7,304 nucleotides of DNA from DATBMY01 sp036554605 (GTDB lineage: Bacteria; Acidobacteriota; Blastocatellia; UBA7656): positions 1 through 7,304 of the forward strand of contig DATBMY010000473.1 in assembly GCA_036554605.1 (NCBI GenBank), written 5' to 3'. The translations under genes and the position numbers were made by a program. Of this stretch, positions 6,402-7,304 are shown piece by piece. How positions within the stretch are numbered: position 1 is the first letter of the stretch; the number at the start of each line of letters is the position of its first letter. The notes beneath the pieces were generated by a model. It did no database searches, was not told the origin of the DNA, and was given only the letters and a program-made list of their open reading frames with translations.

Positions 6402-7304
6402 GCTTGAATCCGCCGCTTCTTGCGCCGCCGCGCCCTTGCAGTCGCAACCGCGAGGGCCGCAAGAGTGACTATCGTAGCGGCGACGCTCACATAGACCGAA
6501 GTCCAGAATGTCACCGGAGCAAACTCGAATGATACCACATGGGTTCCGGCAGGAACGCGAACCGCGCGCATCGTATGATTTGCGCGGAATACGAGCGAGG
6601 GCTGGCCATCGACGCTTGCCTTCCAGCCGGGATAGTAATTATCGCTCAGCACGAGCAGCCCCCCTTGAAGGCTCGTTGTCTCTACAACCACCCGGTTGCG
6701 TTTGTCCTCTATTATGCGCGCCTCGCCCGAAGGCAATCCTTCGAACAGATTGGGGGTCGCGGTTTCGAAATGAGCCTGGCCTTGAGGCGTTTCGATCACT
6801 GCTGTGGTTCGATGATCAAAATCGGGATGACCGAGCGCCTCAAGCGATCGCTCTTGATTGCTCACAATAACTGTCCGATTCACAAAGAACGCGCGCGGCA
6901 TGGCGTCAGGATTAAGGTAGACCGTGACGCCTTCCGCTCTCTTTATCGCCGGCATATCTCCCATCGCCGGCTTATTCTCTTTCGACAAGACGTAGCGAAC
7001 GCCCAGCAGGTCGAGGAAAGCGGAGCGCGGCGTGTCGAATACCACGTGGCTCAGGTGCGGCTGCGGCTCTATGAGCGAGGCGTACTCGCGATACCAGCGC
7101 GGGAACTGCTGGTTCTTCCCCGTCACCGTGCTGATGCGATAAGGCAATAGCGTGTTGGGGGGCGCGATGATCTTGTCGTCATTCGTTCGATCAAAGACGC
7201 GCCGGTTGCTCTCAAGACCTGATGGAACCACGAGCACCCGGCCCGGTTCGGCGGCAAGGTAATCCGTAAGCTCTGTCCGCGGAAAGACCCGTCCGGCTTC
7301 GTAT
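6398..7304 (-). CDS. YfhO-family membrane protein, C-terminal part (5' end outside window)
   Basis: The frame is open from the window edge to a TGA at 6400-6398, giving 301 visible residues. The true start lies outside; the GTG at 7237 is internal, since matching sequence (FPRTELTDYLAAEPGRVLVV) continues upstream of it. The visible part is mostly a soluble extracytoplasmic region, containing a YfhO-like segment (PPNTLLPYRISTVTG), LDLLGVRYVLS, and the characteristic SDNYYPGWKASVDG motif followed by a beta-rich stretch ending near VSFEFAP. One membrane helix (about TFWTSVYVSVAATIVTLAALAV) and a basic tail RARRRKKRR close the protein. YfhO proteins are large GT-C fold transferases; the Bacillus member adds sugars to lipoteichoic acid from an undecaprenyl-phosphate donor. 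Here a similar outer-face transfer is inferred; acceptor and sugar are unknown. Its stop overlaps the flippase start by 4 nt, so the two are almost certainly co-translated. Confidence 0.85.
   Translation of the reverse strand, partial: YEAGRVFPRTELTDYLAAEPGRVLVVPSGLESNRRVFDRTNDDKIIAPPNTLLPYRISTVTGKNQQFPRWYREYASLIEPQPHLSHVVFDTPRSAFLDLLGVRYVLSKENKPAMGDMPAIKRAEGVTVYLNPDAMPRAFFVNRTVIVSNQERSLEALGHPDFDHRTTAVIETPQGQAHFETATPNLFEGLPSGEARIIEDKRNRVVVETTSLQGGLLVLSDNYYPGWKASVDGQPSLVFRANHTMRAVRVPAGTHVVSFEFAPVTFWTSVYVSVAATIVTLAALAVATARARRRKKRRIQA

Overview
The window is one block of seven genes, all on the minus strand, with no RNA genes, mobile elements or CRISPR. The DNA looks moderately GC-rich by eye, with many GCG, CTC and ATA codons. 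The products belong to bacterial envelope-glycan synthesis and export. Nothing fixes the taxon. A Gram-negative-type environmental bacterium, perhaps of the Acidobacteriota, is a guess based on the gene mix and the AP2-like protein.

In transcription order (right to left): (1) 7304-6398, the C-terminal part of a YfhO-family GT-C membrane protein; (2) 6401-4809, a Wzx/MATE-type polysaccharide flippase whose TTG start overlaps the previous stop (TTGA); (3) 4768-3089, an alkaline-phosphatase-superfamily type I phosphodiesterase; (4) 2971-2474, a small basic protein with two AP2/ERF-like modules, set apart by a 117-nt leader; (5) 2424-1699, a DPM1-like GT2 glycosyltransferase; (6) 1702-647, an LPG_synthase_TM (flippase-like) membrane protein coupled by an ATGA overlap; (7) 629-1, the N-terminal part of an ArnT/GT39-like membrane glycosyltransferase. 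Longest non-coding gap is 117 nt, so no large stretch lacks a gene.

The parts fit a lipid-carrier glycosylation pathway. The GT2 enzyme would charge polyprenyl phosphate with a sugar on the cytoplasmic face. A membrane protein would move it across. The two GT-C proteins would use it on the outer face, and the Wzx-type flippase would export a larger lipid-linked glycan. The phosphodiesterase has all expected metal ligands but no signal peptide, so it probably acts in the cytoplasm on an unknown phospho- or nucleotide-linked substrate. The most unusual element is the AP2-like protein: it lacks the HNH nuclease that normally accompanies bacterial AP2 modules, lies inside the glycan operon, and has a strong Shine-Dalgarno sequence that fits an ATT codon better than its annotated ATG.
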